This document shows positions 10,346-21,977 of a stretch of 64,000 bases of DNA, in pieces. Source of the DNA: Isochrysis galbana (Eukaryota > Haptophyta > Isochrysidales > Isochrysidaceae). Within the stretch, counting starts at the first letter, position 1. Each line of letters opens with the position of its first letter. Both the position numbers and the translations under genes were made by a program. The notes under the pieces are model-generated. The model did not search any database, was not told the origin of the DNA, and saw nothing but the letters and a program-made list of their open reading frames with translations. Location: assembly GCA_018136815.1 (NCBI GenBank), contig CM030939.1:1399777-1463776 (forward strand), written 5' to 3'.

Positions 10346-10691
10346 GATTGTTTTAAGCCTCCTTGACGTCTGAGTAATGGTAATGGGCAACGGAGGTAGT
10401 ATTTTATTATCATCCATCATCCATCCCGTAGCACGCTCATACGACATACGATCGAGTGTCTCGCATTGTCATACGAGCCACATGCACACCAAATCAATGC
10501 ACAGCTGACTACATGCAGTACACGACAATATGCACCATGGATGGAAGCAAAAACGTCAGAAAACGTCACAAGGGCATGGGAAAGGGTCACCGAAATCTCC
10601 GTATGCTCTTTGTGAGGTAGCCTCGCCCGGCATCAGTCCACAAGACACGACCACTAGAGTATTCGGGAATAAGCTGCGAGGATAGCGGGCC

Positions 10692-11381
10692 TCAACGTGC
10701 TCCGGATGGCGAAACTAGTGGAACGGCGTCCTCAAGGGCTGCAAGGTCGGTGCCCTTTTGACTAGCGGCCGGCGTTTGTGGCGCCAAGGTGAAGCAATTC
10801 CAATGGTAGCGCGGCGCCTTCCTCAATAGCATGAAAAACCATACCGTCATCATAAGATGCAGTGCCCGCGTGCCCCATATCCCCAACACCTCGTGTGATG
10901 TCCCTGTCAAGCCGACCGCCTGGAACTCGGAGAAATATGCGAGGTACCCCAAGTAGACGACGCGGTTGAGAAAGTAGCCAATTACGAGGAGGGCGTAACG
11001 CAAGCGCGAGGAGCGGTCACGGTTCCAATGTGAAAGTAGGAGTACTGACCACTCGACAAGCAGCACGCGCGAGATGCCGCGCTGCTCGATGCCGATGTTG
11101 GGCTCATCGAAGCCGAGGGCGATCAAGCTCAGCGAGGCCACGTGGTGGCCGACGTAGAGCCAGTCTCGCTCTCGCACACAGGCAGCGCTGTCGAGCACAA
11201 AGTACGGGACGATGAACGCCACGGCACACTCCTCAGGCACCACCTCACCTAGCGAGAGCATCGCAAGCAACCCGCAACCCCAGCCGTTGAGGTCAGTGAG
11301 CCTCGTGTACGGCAGCCGCCAAAATGCGATGAGCCAGCCAGCAGCGCTGAGCGCGAGCAGCAAGGGGAGGAGCGCCAACAT
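10692..11381 (-). CDS. TLC-domain multi-pass membrane protein
   Basis: From ATG at 11381 the protein is 229 residues, close to the usual TLC (TRAM/LAG1/CLN8) length. About six to seven hydrophobic segments are visible, including LALLPLLLALSAAGWLIAFW, AVAFIVPYFVLDSAACV, HHVASLSLIALGF, VLLVEWSVLLLSHW, YALLVIGYFLNRVVYLGYL and LHLMMTVWFFMLL. The central YVGHHV motif matches the conserved His region of the family, and the short segment after it ('VLLVEWS') matches the family's second motif. TLC proteins act in the ER or plasma membrane in lipid sensing or sphingolipid synthesis; this one lacks the rest of the LAG1 signature, so ceramide synthase is not claimed. The frame stays open upstream without an ATG, so a further 5' exon is possible. 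The tail after residue ~195 is Ala/Ser-rich. Confidence 0.65.
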   Translation of the reverse strand: MLALLPLLLALSAAGWLIAFWRLPYTRLTDLNGWGCGLLAMLSLGEVVPEECAVAFIVPYFVLDSAACVRERDWLYVGHHVASLSLIALGFDEPNIGIEQRGISRVLLVEWSVLLLSHWNRDRSSRLRYALLVIGYFLNRVVYLGYLAYFSEFQAVGLTGTSHEVLGIWGTRALHLMMTVWFFMLLRKAPRYHWNCFTLAPQTPAASQKGTDLAALEDAVPLVSPSGAR

Positions 11382-13176
11382 GAGGTGATGCCGCTTCAAA
11401 AAGGCCGTCTTCCTTCTTCCCTTCCCCCCCTTCCCCTCTATCTCTGGCTCTCGCTCTCCCACTCCCTCCGTCACTCCGCCCTTCTCCGCCTCCTTCCGCT
11501 TCTCTCTTTCGCTGTCTCTCGGTCTCCCCCTCCCTCGCCTAAACCTTCCTGCCTTGCCCCTGCTCTTTCACCCCGCCTTTCCTTTCCCCGATTCCCCTCC
11601 TCTCTCCTCCCTCCCCGTACCCCCTCCCCCCGCTTCCCCCCACTCTCCCACCGCTCCTCCTTCCGTCCCTCCCTCGTCCTCTCCCTCTCTCCCTCTTCTT
11701 CTCTCTCTCTCGTCTCCCGTCTCTCTCTCTCTCTCTCCCCGCGCCGCCCGCCGTCGCGCCCGCCCGTCGCACCGTCTCCTTTTTACTCTTTACTGTCGGA
11801 ATAGTTAGTTTTAAACTCGTTTATTCCTTGGGCCCGGCCAGAGTTTCGCGATTTTTTTTACGAAATTTGGGGGACTAACGAAGCCCCGAAATTTGACCGA
11901 AATATGGGCTTCCGCGAAGCGAAATTTGCCCCCCCCACCCCGCCCGCCCGCGGCCCCCGGCGCTCGGGGCACTGCCGCCGCCGATTCATGCGGTGGGAGA
12001 ATGCAAGACCAATCGCATGAAAAAAAAACCTTTTAATGTTCTCACCTCGCGCGCGGCTATGCAGCTGACTGTCGTAGCCACGCCCACTTCCCTTCCTTTC
12101 CCTCACTTCCCGCCTTGCGGCATCTCCCCTCGTGCTCTACTTAGGGGCCCAGGTTGTCGGGGGGGGGGGGGGGTTGGGTAGGGCGGGGGTGCACCGGCCC
12201 CTAGTGGTCTGTTCTCGCCTTCCTCCTGTGCCTCTAGGTGGCCCGTTTCTCGCTGTGTTGATGTGAGCGCTTCGCTGTTGATGTGTCGCCTTTCGCTCGC
12301 AGCGGCCGTCTCTTCAGGGATTTTTTCGAGGAGGGGGAGACGCGCCTCTGCCTCTGCATTAGGCGAGCTTTTCGGCTAGGCGCTAGGCGCTAGGCCGATT
12401 GCCTCCGCCACGAGGCCGAGGTTGTCGTTCATGGTTAGGTTTCCTTTGTCGTTTTCTATAAAAATGGGGGCGCTGAGCTCTAACGGTTTTTTTAGCTTAG
12501 GTTTTCTGCCCTGGGCCACCGTGCGGGTGCGCATTCGGTAGTGGCCGTTTGGTGGGGCAATGCCAATGCCCCTCACCAGGGTAGTGAACCTCATTAGCGT
12601 GGATTCTAACTAAGATCGGAGATCGGTATGTAGTGGTATGTGTGTGATTCGAATTCTATTCTGTAGAAGTCTCTTATTATGTATCTCCATTCTATTACGT
12701 AGAGGGTTTTTAGGCTATCGGGCGTGGATGCTGCCGGATATGCGAACAGTCTGTCTTTTGTTTTCTGTTTTTTAGGCCTGTTTGATGTTTGGTTTTTGGT
12801 TTTGAACGGAAACGGGGCTCGTTTCTCACCACACTCCATCGGGGAGGGTGCAGCAAAACCCCCCTTCTCCCTCGCTCCATTCTCTCCCAGCGCTCTTCCT
12901 GCGGCGCGTCGCCATGCGGCGCGCCATGGCCTGCTCTCAGGGGTCCTTTGGGGGCTCCCAGAGGGCCAGCAAGCCAGCAAGCTACCAAGCGCAGCTCAGG
13001 GGGCAGTGGCACTGCGCAGTGGAGGCTCATGGGGCTCAGCCCCGGCCCCCCCCTGCCTCTCCCACGCTGGCCACGCTGGCCATGGGAGCCGGCCAGAGCC
13101 CCCTGTCTGCCTGGCGACCAATGATGGGGAGGGGGAGTCAGTACGAGAGCAGGCCCAAGCGGGCCTGATGCCCCTA
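11382..13176. other. CT-rich and GC-rich spacer, no gene recognised
   Basis: 11400-11780 is strongly C/T-biased. A G-run lies near 12160-12172. 12840-13160 is GC-rich, with a frame containing LPPELR that resembles, in style and partly in wording, the segment at 21440-21890 (LPPELAS). Both may be degraded copies of one proline-rich repeat. No gene is supported. Confidence 0.5.
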
Positions 13177-13355
13177 GATGGGAAATACGGTGATGGGGCC
13201 TGCAAATACAGCCAAATACATACATATGTATTTGGCTTCCGACCAAATACATTTCAAATACATTCGAGGCCTACAACCCCGGACACGCTTCAAATACAGC
13301 CAAATACATATGTATTTGGCCAGTGGCCAAATACGGTAAAAACGTATTTCCCATC
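13177..13355. mobile_element. 179-bp MITE-like element flanked by TA
   Basis: The ends are a perfect inverted repeat, GATGGGAAATACG and CGTATTTCCCATC, and a TA dinucleotide lies on each side, as expected for Tc1/mariner-type insertion. Inside are two further palindromes built on AGCCAAATACAT...ATGTATTTGGC. It has no coding capacity. It ends 159 bp upstream of the thiolase ATG. Confidence 0.65.
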
Positions 13356-13514
13356 TACATCTAGGCTGATGCCTGATCGAAGCCAAGCAAGGCGACACGT
13401 GTAGTTCTAGCACTCTACAAGAAAACCGAATTAGAAGCAGCTCGCTCTCTCTCCTCCCCTCCCTCCCTTCTCCCTCTCCCCGCCTCCCGCCCTCCCCCTC
13501 CCCCCCCCCTCTCA

Positions 13515-14940
13515 ATGGCGGCGGCGCAGCACGAGGTGGTGCTGATCGACGCTGTCCGCACTCCCATCGGCAGAGCACGCCGCGGCTCTCTCTCCTCCAC
13601 TCTTCCCGACGAGCTCCTCTTCACTGTTCTCGAGGCCCTCCGCCGTCGCAACAGTCTCGAGCCTCGTCAGATTGGAGATCTCGCCGTAGGCAACGTCTCT
13701 CTCTCTGGAAGCTACGCTCTCGCGGCTCGCACTGCAATGCTGCGGGCTGGGTACTCGCACGAGACGCCGGTCTACGCGGTCAACAGGCAGTGTGCGTCGG
13801 GCTTGCAGGCGCTCGCCAACATTGCCGCTTCGATTGCGGCAGGAGAGATTGAGGTCGGGGTGGCGGCAGGGGTAGAGAGCATGTCGCTCTCGGGGGGCCC
13901 TGCCGATGCCGAGCTTCCTCCCATGAGCATCGAGGCGGTGGGCGCGCACCCACTCGCAGCGTCATGCCTCACGCCGATGGGTATCACCGCCGAGAATGTC
14001 GCTTCACGCTATGGAATCTCGCGCGAGCAGCAGGACGCGATGGCGGTGCGCTCGCACGCAGCAGCGCTGGCCGCTCAGGCGAGCGGCGCCTTTGACGACG
14101 AACTTGTGCCTGTCGCCGTACCAGACGGCGGTGAGGGGGCGCACGGTGCGACGCGGCTGGTGAGTAAGGACGATGGGCCACGGACGGGCACCACGATGGA
14201 GGTGCTCGCGCGCCTCCGGCCGGTCTTTCAGCCGGAGGGCGGCACCGTCACTGCCGGCACGTCGAGCCAGGTGCGCACGCGTCCACGCTCGGGCGCTCGA
14301 GCGCGTTGCGTGTGCGAATATCCCCCCACCCTTTCTCTCACTTTCCCCGTCCCCGGGCACGATGCGACTGCCCGCCTACAGGTGAGTGATGGCGCGGCTG
14401 CGGTGCTGCTCATGTCGCGTGCCAAGGCCGTTGCACTCGGCCTCCGCCCATTGGCATCGCTGCGGTCCTTCCGAGCGGTGGGAGTCCTCCCAGACGAGAT
14501 GGGCGTGGGTCCTGCGGTCGCCATTCCCGCAGCACTCGCCGCCGCCGGCGTCAGCCTCGAAGACGTGGACGTCTTTGAGATCAACGAGGCCTTCGCTGCG
14601 CAGGCCGTCTACTGCGCACGCAAGCTAGGCATCGCGGAGGACAAACTCAACCCATTAGGTACATGGGCGCCATGTCATGGCCCAAGGCACCCTTTGTCAG
14701 CCACCCTCTGTCAGGCACGTGAGCGTCTCCCCGCCTCGCGGATGGTCGCCCTCTCAGCTTCGGCCCCTTGCCGTGCATGCAGGCGGCGCCATTGCTCTCG
14801 GACATCCCCTGGGCTGCACGGGCGCTCGCATGGTGGCGACTCTGGTGCACCATATGCAGCGGACGAAGAAGCGCCTCGGCGTGGTGTCGCTATGCATTGG
14901 TACAGGGATGGGCGCTGCGGCCGTGTTCGAGGCCGAGTGA
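13515..14940 (+). CDS. 3-ketoacyl-CoA thiolase, peroxisomal type
   Basis: The enzyme cleaves 3-ketoacyl-CoA with CoA in the last step of fatty-acid beta-oxidation. I infer three exons, 13515-14270, 14382-14658 and 14783-14940, giving 396 residues, the normal family length. The introns are 111 bp (GTGCGC...CTACAG) and 124 bp (GTACAT...ATGCAG). The acyl-accepting Cys is in NRQCASGL (Cys93); INEAFAAQ, the His motif [10 protein letters not shown] and the C-terminal Cys in CIGTGMGAA are all intact. The wording of [20 protein letters not shown] and [10 protein letters not shown] fits the peroxisomal (ACAA1-like) branch. I see no clear PTS1 (ends FEAE) or PTS2. The first intron is a multiple of three without stops, so retention would insert 37 residues. 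Confidence 0.9.
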
Positions 14941-15469
14941 GCGACCTCGGCGTCGCGGTCGCCTCCGAGCATTGCGCCAACCGCGTGAGTGAACCCCTGG
15001 TGGATGGGGCACCCGGTGCAGATGCGACTGCATTCAATGGAATGGTCGCTGCAGTTCAGCTATGGCTGAGAGGGTGGTAGAGGAGTAGGAAGATGAGGCC
15101 GGTGCTGATGCTGCTCGAGCAAAACTTATGTGCTCTTAGAAGTTGCCACCTGCTGGTCGCCTTGGGGCGGTTGAGCTTCGTGTTTGTACCTAGTATCACT
15201 TGCGGAGGACATCAATTGAGGGTGGATAAGCTTCTCGGTTTTTTTGAGGCGTCTCAACAGTGACCCAAGAGTGGCTCAACTGCGAGATTTCTTGAGTCGC
15301 CGCTCTTGAATCACTGTTGAACTAGGTCTCTCAAATTCCTCAAGTGGGGAGAGTTGAGTTCGCGCGCTGTGGCCCAACTGTCACTCAACAAAAGAGATGG
15401 CGGGGGGCAGGAGGTGCGCGCGCCCCCAGCTCCTTCGAGTTCGCCACCTCCTGTCCCGCCACATCGAAG

Positions 15470-15911
15470 CTTTTGCGCTCGACCCCAAGCAGAACCCAAA
15501 GCACACGCATGTTATGGAGCTGGAGTTGCCCCTCCTCCCCGGTGCTACCGCCCACCGCACCTTGGCCCCTATTACCCTATTACCGAGTCACGGAAGCGCT
15601 CAATGGTGGCCGCTACCCGCTATCGCCTGCGGGATCAGGAAAACCGCCTCCTTTCGGAAGACGTTCATGTTACCAATCTACGACCCTACTATACGCTCTT
15701 GGACGGAGACCCCTGCAAGATGATGAAAATCTGGTGGACACTCTCTTGGACCGAAAGGGTCGGGGAGATCACCGCCGCTACGTACCTCGTCAAGTGGCGC
15801 GGGTATCCACGATCTTCGGCCTCGTGGGAGCCCCTTGCCGAACTGCTGCGTCGCTGCGCCCGTGGCTACGAGAAAACGATTCAGTGCCACGTGCGAGGCG
15901 AGAATATTTAA
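15470..15911 (+). pseudogene. Ty3/gypsy chromodomain integrase, C-terminal remnant
   Basis: YRLRDQENRLLSEDVHVTNLRP is the typical C-terminal end of a Ty3/gypsy integrase, and YLVKWRGYPRSSASWEPL further on is a chromodomain core. Between them the chromodomain start (DDENLVDTLLDRKGRG) is in another frame, so at least two frameshifts separate the blocks. In chromoviruses the chromodomain steers integration to histone-marked chromatin. No polymerase, RNase H or LTR was recognised nearby, so this is a short fossil. 15912-16220 holds nothing I can name. Confidence 0.7.
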
Positions 15912-16224
15912 AGGGTTTTTTTTGCACCTTGCCCTACCCCTCCCCTTGCGGCTCGCATCGTAGGACGGCCGCCACTTGTACACGCAGGGCAAGGAGCAGG
16001 CGGAGCCCATCGACGTGGACCACCCCACCAACACCACCGGAACAAAGAACAAAGGCGGAGGAGGATCTCACGGAGTGTTGGATGAGGAGATGAGGAGCTA
16101 TAGCCTCTACTGAGTAAGAAGATTTTTATCATAATGGCGGGTTTATAAGTGTAGATGTTTGGAGTGAGTATCATATGATATCAGATGTATGACATCATAC
16201 GAGTACTCAGATCCATGGCAAGTG

Positions 16225-16690
<466 letters not shown>

Positions 16691-16980
16691 GAGAGGGTGT
16701 GGCGACCGCGGATCACTGACGAAACGGTCCTGGAGGCTTAAGTAGACGGTCGCCCCTAGTCTCGGCGCGGCCCCCCCGCCGACAAGTGCGGGCGATCTCG
16801 GTCGGTCTCCGCCGGGCGGCCCATCGGTTCCCTCGGCTCTCCGCCAGTATCTGGAGCGGTACAGATCATGGTCCCCGTGCGAGATTGAGGAGATCTTAGT
16901 CCCCACCGGTTGAGATCCCGGGGCTCCGCTGATTACGAGAGGGGGAAGGGCCGGGGGGGGGCGGGGGGGGCGGGGGGCCG

Positions 16981-17120
16981 AGATCGGCGACGAGAGGAGA
17001 GAAGAGGAGAGAGGGGAGAGGGGAGAGGAGAGAGGAGAGAGGGGAGAGGGGAGAGGAGAGAGGGGAGAGGAGAGAGGGGAGAGGAGAGAGGGGAGAGGAG
17101 AGAGGGGAGAGGAGAGAGGG

Positions 17121-17151
<31 letters not shown>

Positions 17152-17186
17152 GGGAGAGAGGAGAGAGAGAGAGAGAGGAGAAGGAT
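16981..17186. repeat. GAGAGGGGA minisatellite
   Basis: Repeated GGGGAGAGGAGAGA units of about 14-16 bp fill this interval immediately upstream of the next start codon. It may lie in the promoter or 5' UTR of the gene at 17185. Confidence 0.85.
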
Positions 17187-18500
17187 GAGGAGGACGACCG
17201 AGTTCGTGGGCGCCATGGCCAGCACGCACCCCGAGTGGTCCGGCTCAACGATGCACGCCTGGCAGCCACCCTCGTCCCAATCATGGGCATGTTACCCTGC
17301 CCCTCACGCCCACGCCAATCCGTCTGCCCTGCTCGCTCCGCCCTTTCCCAACACCGAAGGGAGAGAGTTCAGCCCACCAGTTTGTCCTCTCGGATGGAGC
17401 AGCACACAATGCCAGCCACACCCAATACCAGTCTTCTCGCTGTATGGGAGCAATGTGCGGTACATGCCACTCACGGTCAATGCCGAACAACCAGCCGTCT
17501 CCCATTTCGCAACACACCCGGGATTGCTCTCTTCCGGGATCATGCCGAGCTCAGCAGGGACCCACGTTGCAGCGAGGACCCTGTGCTCGCTCGGTGCCCC
17601 GAACGATGAACAAGACGCGTTCGCTGCAGCAGCGCGATTTCAAGCACCATATCATGTGCAATTGGACGCAGAAGGCGTTCCACATTCGAATTCAAGCCAT
17701 GCGCCGTCATTGCCATCGGCAGCAGGGCCGATCCAGATGCAATCGCCCAAGCGAAAACGCGTCGACGGAGCAGGAGTCTCTGATGGCGCACTGCTCTGCG
17801 GAACCAAGGCACGGAGCGTACAACGTGCATATGTCGCGGCAGAATGCGGACAACAATGCGCTACATTGATTCACGGGGCGTCGTATGTCAGGCCTAAACG
17901 GCGATGTCCAGAGGCCCAAGCTGATGCCTCATCAAGGTCTCGGCTCATTGAGGCACGAGACACTTGGCTAGAGATCTTGTCCATGATACCGAGTGGCAAA
18001 CATGCCATCCGGTGGCTTCCCCCGTTCGATTTGCTGATGCGCGCCTTGGACCTAGGGCTCGACCCAGCTGAGGCCTTCAGGCTGAGGCAGATGTTCATGA
18101 CGTGCCATGCAGACCGTGCACGAGGAGGTGGGCGTGAGGAGTGCCGTCAGTTTTTGATCGTGCTCCGCACGGTCGCTGCTTCGTTCACAGAAACAGTTGA
18201 CCTTTCACTTGGTCAAGGTATCGCACCTGCCACAGCGTCCGCTTTTCAATGGTCAAATGCGCACACCTTCTAATCGGCGTCAGTATCAACGAGCGGTCAT
18301 CGTGCCCTGTGGCGTCGGGTGGGCTACGACTGTGCACATGTGCCGATACCTTTCCCTCAATTATTTCCTACGCCCTTGTGGCAATCTTTATTGGGGCGAC
18401 AGCGACGACGAAGGTACGGGTTTCTTCTGCAGCAGATGTTCCACTGGTTGACAACAGGCCCCCAAGGCCCTACTCGCTAGTGTCAGATCTTTTGATCTGA
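17185..18500 (+). CDS. Unknown protein with an SV40-like nuclear localisation motif
   Basis: ATG at 17185 opens a frame I interpret as two exons, 17185-18217 and 18433-18500 (intron 215 bp, AAG|GTATCG to TTCTGCAG), giving 366 residues ending PRPYSLVSDLLI. The N-terminal half is rich in Pro, Ser, His and Ala without folded domains. SPKRKRVDG near residue 188 is a classic monopartite nuclear localisation motif. The C-terminal third (RLIEARDTWLEILSMIPSG ... FRLRQMFMTC ... REECRQFLIVLRTVAASF) looks helical and folded, but I do not recognise the family. A nuclear role is inference from the motif alone. Without splicing the frame would end 14 codons after the donor. Confidence 0.5.
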
Positions 18501-19475
18501 AGTGGCAAAGTGGCCGCCTTGCTGAAGTCACCGCGGCCTCCTGCCGCGCCTGCGCCCTGCCCCGCACTCTCCTTTGTGCGCACGCGCACGCTGTGCCCTA
18601 CGTGCATCGGAGTTCATCTGAGCACCGCCGTCGAGGACGACTCCGACCTTGAGAGGTCCGCATATTTTTGGTGCGTCAGCAAATGCCACAACGACTTGTC
18701 TACATAGTAGCTGGGCACGCCATTTTTTCAAGGAAAGCTTCTTATGTCTCCGTTGTCTCTTGGCCACAAGGACACATCAAAGCAGCAGCTGGGCCAGCAA
18801 CCTTCATCAAGCAAACTATCTAATGTCCTGATGTGCTCTAGGCCGCTGTGCCAAAGCGTGGGTATGATTTGCTACCCTGAACCCCCCATCCGGAGTGCAT
18901 GCTGAACCGCCGGTAAGGAGTGTGGATTGCTTGTCCGCGTCCTTATTACGTCGCCAAACGTCTTCAATGTGCTATAAGGCCTTGCATGTTGTGCACGCAC
19001 ATTGGAGCCGTTTTGGGGCATTTTTGTCTGAAAGGGGCCTGGAAGAATAATTCAACAAACGTAGCACAAGGAAGCAAGAGAACGAGTCTTTGAAACAAGG
19101 CCAGTACTCGCGAGTACCAGGGTGCTTGTAAAGCTGCTGAGTAATCATCTGTCACAACAAGGCTTTGAGTACTCGAAGGGGTTTTGATATTGCCGAGTAA
19201 TCGTGTGAGTACTCGGTTCTGAGTGTATCAAAATTGCTGAGTAACAGGTTGGTACTCACCCAATTCGCCACTGAGCAGAAGCGCAATACCTAGCAGCGCA
19301 TGGTGGAAAGCCAAAGAAGCTTAGTGGCCCGCCCTCTCCAAGATGGCTATGTTGCGGGTAGGGGGGGGGACAACATGCCCGCCTCGTCCTAATTTTAGGT
19401 CGCGGGCCCACCTTCGCCGACCCGCCTTGCTCCGCCGGCTCCCTCTCCCTTCTCGGCGCCCGTTCTATCTTTAGG
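18501..19475. other. Spacer, no gene recognised
   Basis: I see no coding signal. Between 19080 and 19260 the pentamer-like GAGTACTC and GCTGAGTAA recur several times, with the palindrome GTACTCGCGAGTAC near 19106. Function unknown. Confidence 0.5.
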
Positions 19476-20655
19476 TTGCCTCCTCTCGCCGGCCCACCCC
19501 GTTCCGTCGGCTCCCATCTCCCTCTCGATACCCCCCAGTGTTCATTCCCGCGGGTCCCGCATCCCTTCCTTCCCCTCCCTTCATGTCTTCGCGGCCCCTT
19601 CCTTGTTTCCTATTCCCCCCTGTCCCTCACGTTCCCCTCGGAGACCGCCGCGCCCCCCTCTCCTTCCTTCCGCGTTCTCCTCCCCCGTTCATTTCCCCCT
19701 CCCGCCTCCCGCCTCGGTTACGTTTGTTCCCGCCCTCGTTTCCTTACGCGTCCCCCCGTTCCCGCGTCTTCTCCCCACGTCTTTTGTGCAGTCTCTGGTC
19801 TGCGCGCGCTCCGTGTCCAGTCTGACCCCTTGCCCTCCATGTCGTCCCGCCCCGAGGAGCGACCTCCTGAGGCCAGTCCACCGGCCCGCTACACCGCTCC
19901 TCGCGCCGCCCCGCGTCTCGCGTCGCGACGCCGCACCACGCATCCCCTCTGTATGGAACAACATGTTACAGTCCCATCCCAGCACACACACAGCCACAGC
20001 TCACACTCCACTGAAGCCCATCATCCACATGGTAGCGGAGGAGTTCACCTCACTCCTCAACATCCTTCGGAAGCAGCCCTCCTCAGGCAGCCATCCTGCG
20101 TGCCCGCGGCGGCCCGCACCGACCGTGCACTGCGCTCAGGGCACTGGCCAACCACTCCCCTTCCAGAAGAGGAGCCCTCACCACTGCCATACATGCCCAC
20201 ACAGCCGCTGCCCCTCTACTCCCCACTCCCGGCGGACTCGACCGACGACTCCTGTGGAGAACCCCGCCACCAACACGGGACCGCGCGAGCCCCGCCCGCC
20301 GACGCCCGCGCCTACCCTCACCTCAGTCCAAAATCCCCTTGTCATGAGTCACATCATTCTTTGGAGCCCTCGCCATTGCCCCACACGCCCACACAGCCGT
20401 CCTTCTACTCCCCACTCCCGGTGGACTCGACCGACAACTCCCGCGGAGACCCCCGCAGCCAACACGGAACCGTGCGAGCCCCGCCAACCGACGCACCCGC
20501 CCACTCTCACTTCAGTGCAAAATCCCCACTGTCCCCCTAGTCTCCCGCCCCCTTCTCTCCAACTCTTGGCCGAAGCAGCGCGCGCGGCCTCCCCGGAACC
20601 AGCTTCTCCGCTAATGAGGGAACTGGGGAAGGGGGAGGGGGTTGTTAGGGGTTAA
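19476..20655 (+). other. Proline/serine-rich open frames with a 192-bp in-frame duplication
   Basis: Two overlapping long frames (19476-20540 and 19603-20655) are open across this C-rich region. The segment starting GAGCCCTCACCACTGCC at 20172 is repeated from 20364, a period of 192 bp = 64 codons, so the copy preserves every frame. In one frame the duplicated unit begins EPSPLP(Y/H).PTQP and contains SPLP.DST. Which frame, if either, is real is undecided. The block ends where a LINE 3' end begins (about 20545). It may be the N-terminal part of the gag-like frame continued at 20738. Confidence 0.35.
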
Positions 20656-20735
20656 GGTTGGGTAGTAGGGAGGTACACTAGCATACTGCCTCACGCCGCA
20701 CACGTAGCGGGGTTTTTTAAGAAGATTTTTTTTTT
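20545..20735 (+). mobile_element. LINE 3' end, 5'-truncated copy
   Basis: Nearly identical to 2497-2690 over ~190 bp, from AGTCTCCCGCCCCC to GTTTTTTAAGAAGATTTTTTTTT. Relative to the full copy (42599-42912) it lacks the first ~110 bp, typical 5' truncation. It lies between the proline-rich frames and the gag-like frame and may have split one older gene. Confidence 0.75.
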
Positions 20736-20737
20736 CC

Positions 20738-21295
20738 TATGATCTGGACCCGGACGCCTTCGAAGACTGGCACCGTCGCCTCACAATAAAGTGCGTCCTT
20801 GTCCACCCACCCTTCCGTCGCTTCCTCCGCCGACCCGCCGACTCGCCGGTCAGCCCGTCCGACCGCCTCTTGGACCGCTCCCTCAGCTCCATCATCCTCG
20901 ACTGCCTCGCCCCCACTGCCGCCCGCGTCGTGAACTTCTTGCACGCTTGCCCCGACGACGTCCTCGACAGCGGGCGAGCCCTACTTGCGCGGATCGCCAC
21001 CTCCATGCGCGCCCTCACCGGCGCCGCGGCCCAAGACGCCGAAGACGCATTCGCCTCGTACCTCCCCTTCTCCGTAGGCATGCCCCCGGAGGCAGCCGAG
21101 CGGGCGGCGCACATCGCCATCGCCCGCTACCGTCGGCTTCCCCTCTTCAACCCCGCGGATCCGCTGTCGCTCCACCGCATGCTCCTCCGCAAGCTACCCG
21201 ACGAGATCGCCGGACAACGCGCCCGCGCCCTCCAAAAGCTGAGCGAAGAGGAGCCGCCATCAGGCGACTCCCCCCGTGCACTACTAGGGGGATAG
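20738..21295 (+). pseudogene. Gag-like open frame without ATG
   Basis: The frame is open from the end of the LINE 3' copy (first codons YDLDPDAFEDWHRR) to a stop at 21295, about 185 codons. It encodes a helical Arg/Ala/Leu-rich protein with FRRFLRRP, AARVVNFLHACPDD and DPLSLHRMLLRKLPDEIAGQ. This composition and the W..R start are reminiscent of retroelement capsid (Gag) proteins, but I cannot assign a family. There is no ATG before the conserved stretch, which fits truncation by the LINE insertion. Confidence 0.35.
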
Positions 21296-21439
21296 GGGAA
21301 AAGGGCTTAGATATGGTCGGTGGCCCGCGCCCCCCCCCGGTGATCCGTTCCCCCCTTCCTCCTATGCCTACCGGGCTGGCGGCGTCCTCAGTCCCGACTT
21401 CTCCTGTAAACAGGTGCGGGACTTACATATTTTCCGGTG

Positions 21440-21880
21440 AGCGGAGCCCTCGCTCCGCCCACCCCCTTCTCCGCGCTCTCTCTCCCCTCTCCTGCAGGCA
21501 CGCGCGATGGCGCGCCTGCGACAGGCCTGCAGCTGCCTCTGGCGACCCCTGGAGGCTCCTGGAGGCCAGCTCAGGGGGCAGAGGAGGCTGGGGCTGGGCC
21601 CTGGTCTCCCCTGCCTCTCCCTCGCTGGCGCTCCTGGGCCTCAGGGGCCCCCACTCTGCACCTGTTTGCCTGTCGAACAGGGGGGAAGGGGGGGTTGGAG
21701 CGATGGGCTGGCCACGACAGGCCAGGACGCGCGAGGCAGGCGAGCCTGCCACTGAGAGAGTGGGTCAGTAGGGCAGTGGGCTCCTGGCAAGCCATCAGGC
21801 GTGCCAGGAGCATGAGTGGTTCCTCCCCCATGGCAGGGGAGGAGTGGAGAGAGGGGGGGGCTCGTGCCCCCCCATGGGCG
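21440..21880 (-). other. GC-rich segment downstream of a hairpin/ATG module
   Basis: On the minus strand an ATG lies 5 nt after the hairpin at 21881-21900 and opens a Pro/Gly/Ser-rich frame. The region resembles 12840-13160 in composition and in scattered words. It is probably a degraded member of the proline-rich repeat family described at 49943-50872. No independent coding evidence. Confidence 0.3.
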
Positions 21881-21900
21881 AACTAAGTATAAACTTAGTT
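21881..21900 (-). repeat. Perfect 8-bp-arm hairpin before an ATG (copy 2)
   Basis: AACTAAGT-ATAA-ACTTAGTT on the plus strand. On the coding (minus) strand the hairpin is followed by CGCCC and ATG. Compare 52173-52192, where one arm pair is swapped from G-C to C-G with the loop unchanged. Confidence 0.6.
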
Positions 21901-21977
21901 GTCAAGCAAGCAGTAAAGAGTTGAAAAGCGTGAGTGACCGGCCTACCAACGCCCTTGGCCCCCGTACCAATTCCGCC

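Noticed and set aside
14386-15080. Continuation of the first thiolase frame to 15080
   Set aside because: After 14658 that frame loses all thiolase similarity; the second intron moves the true reading to the frame ending at 14940.
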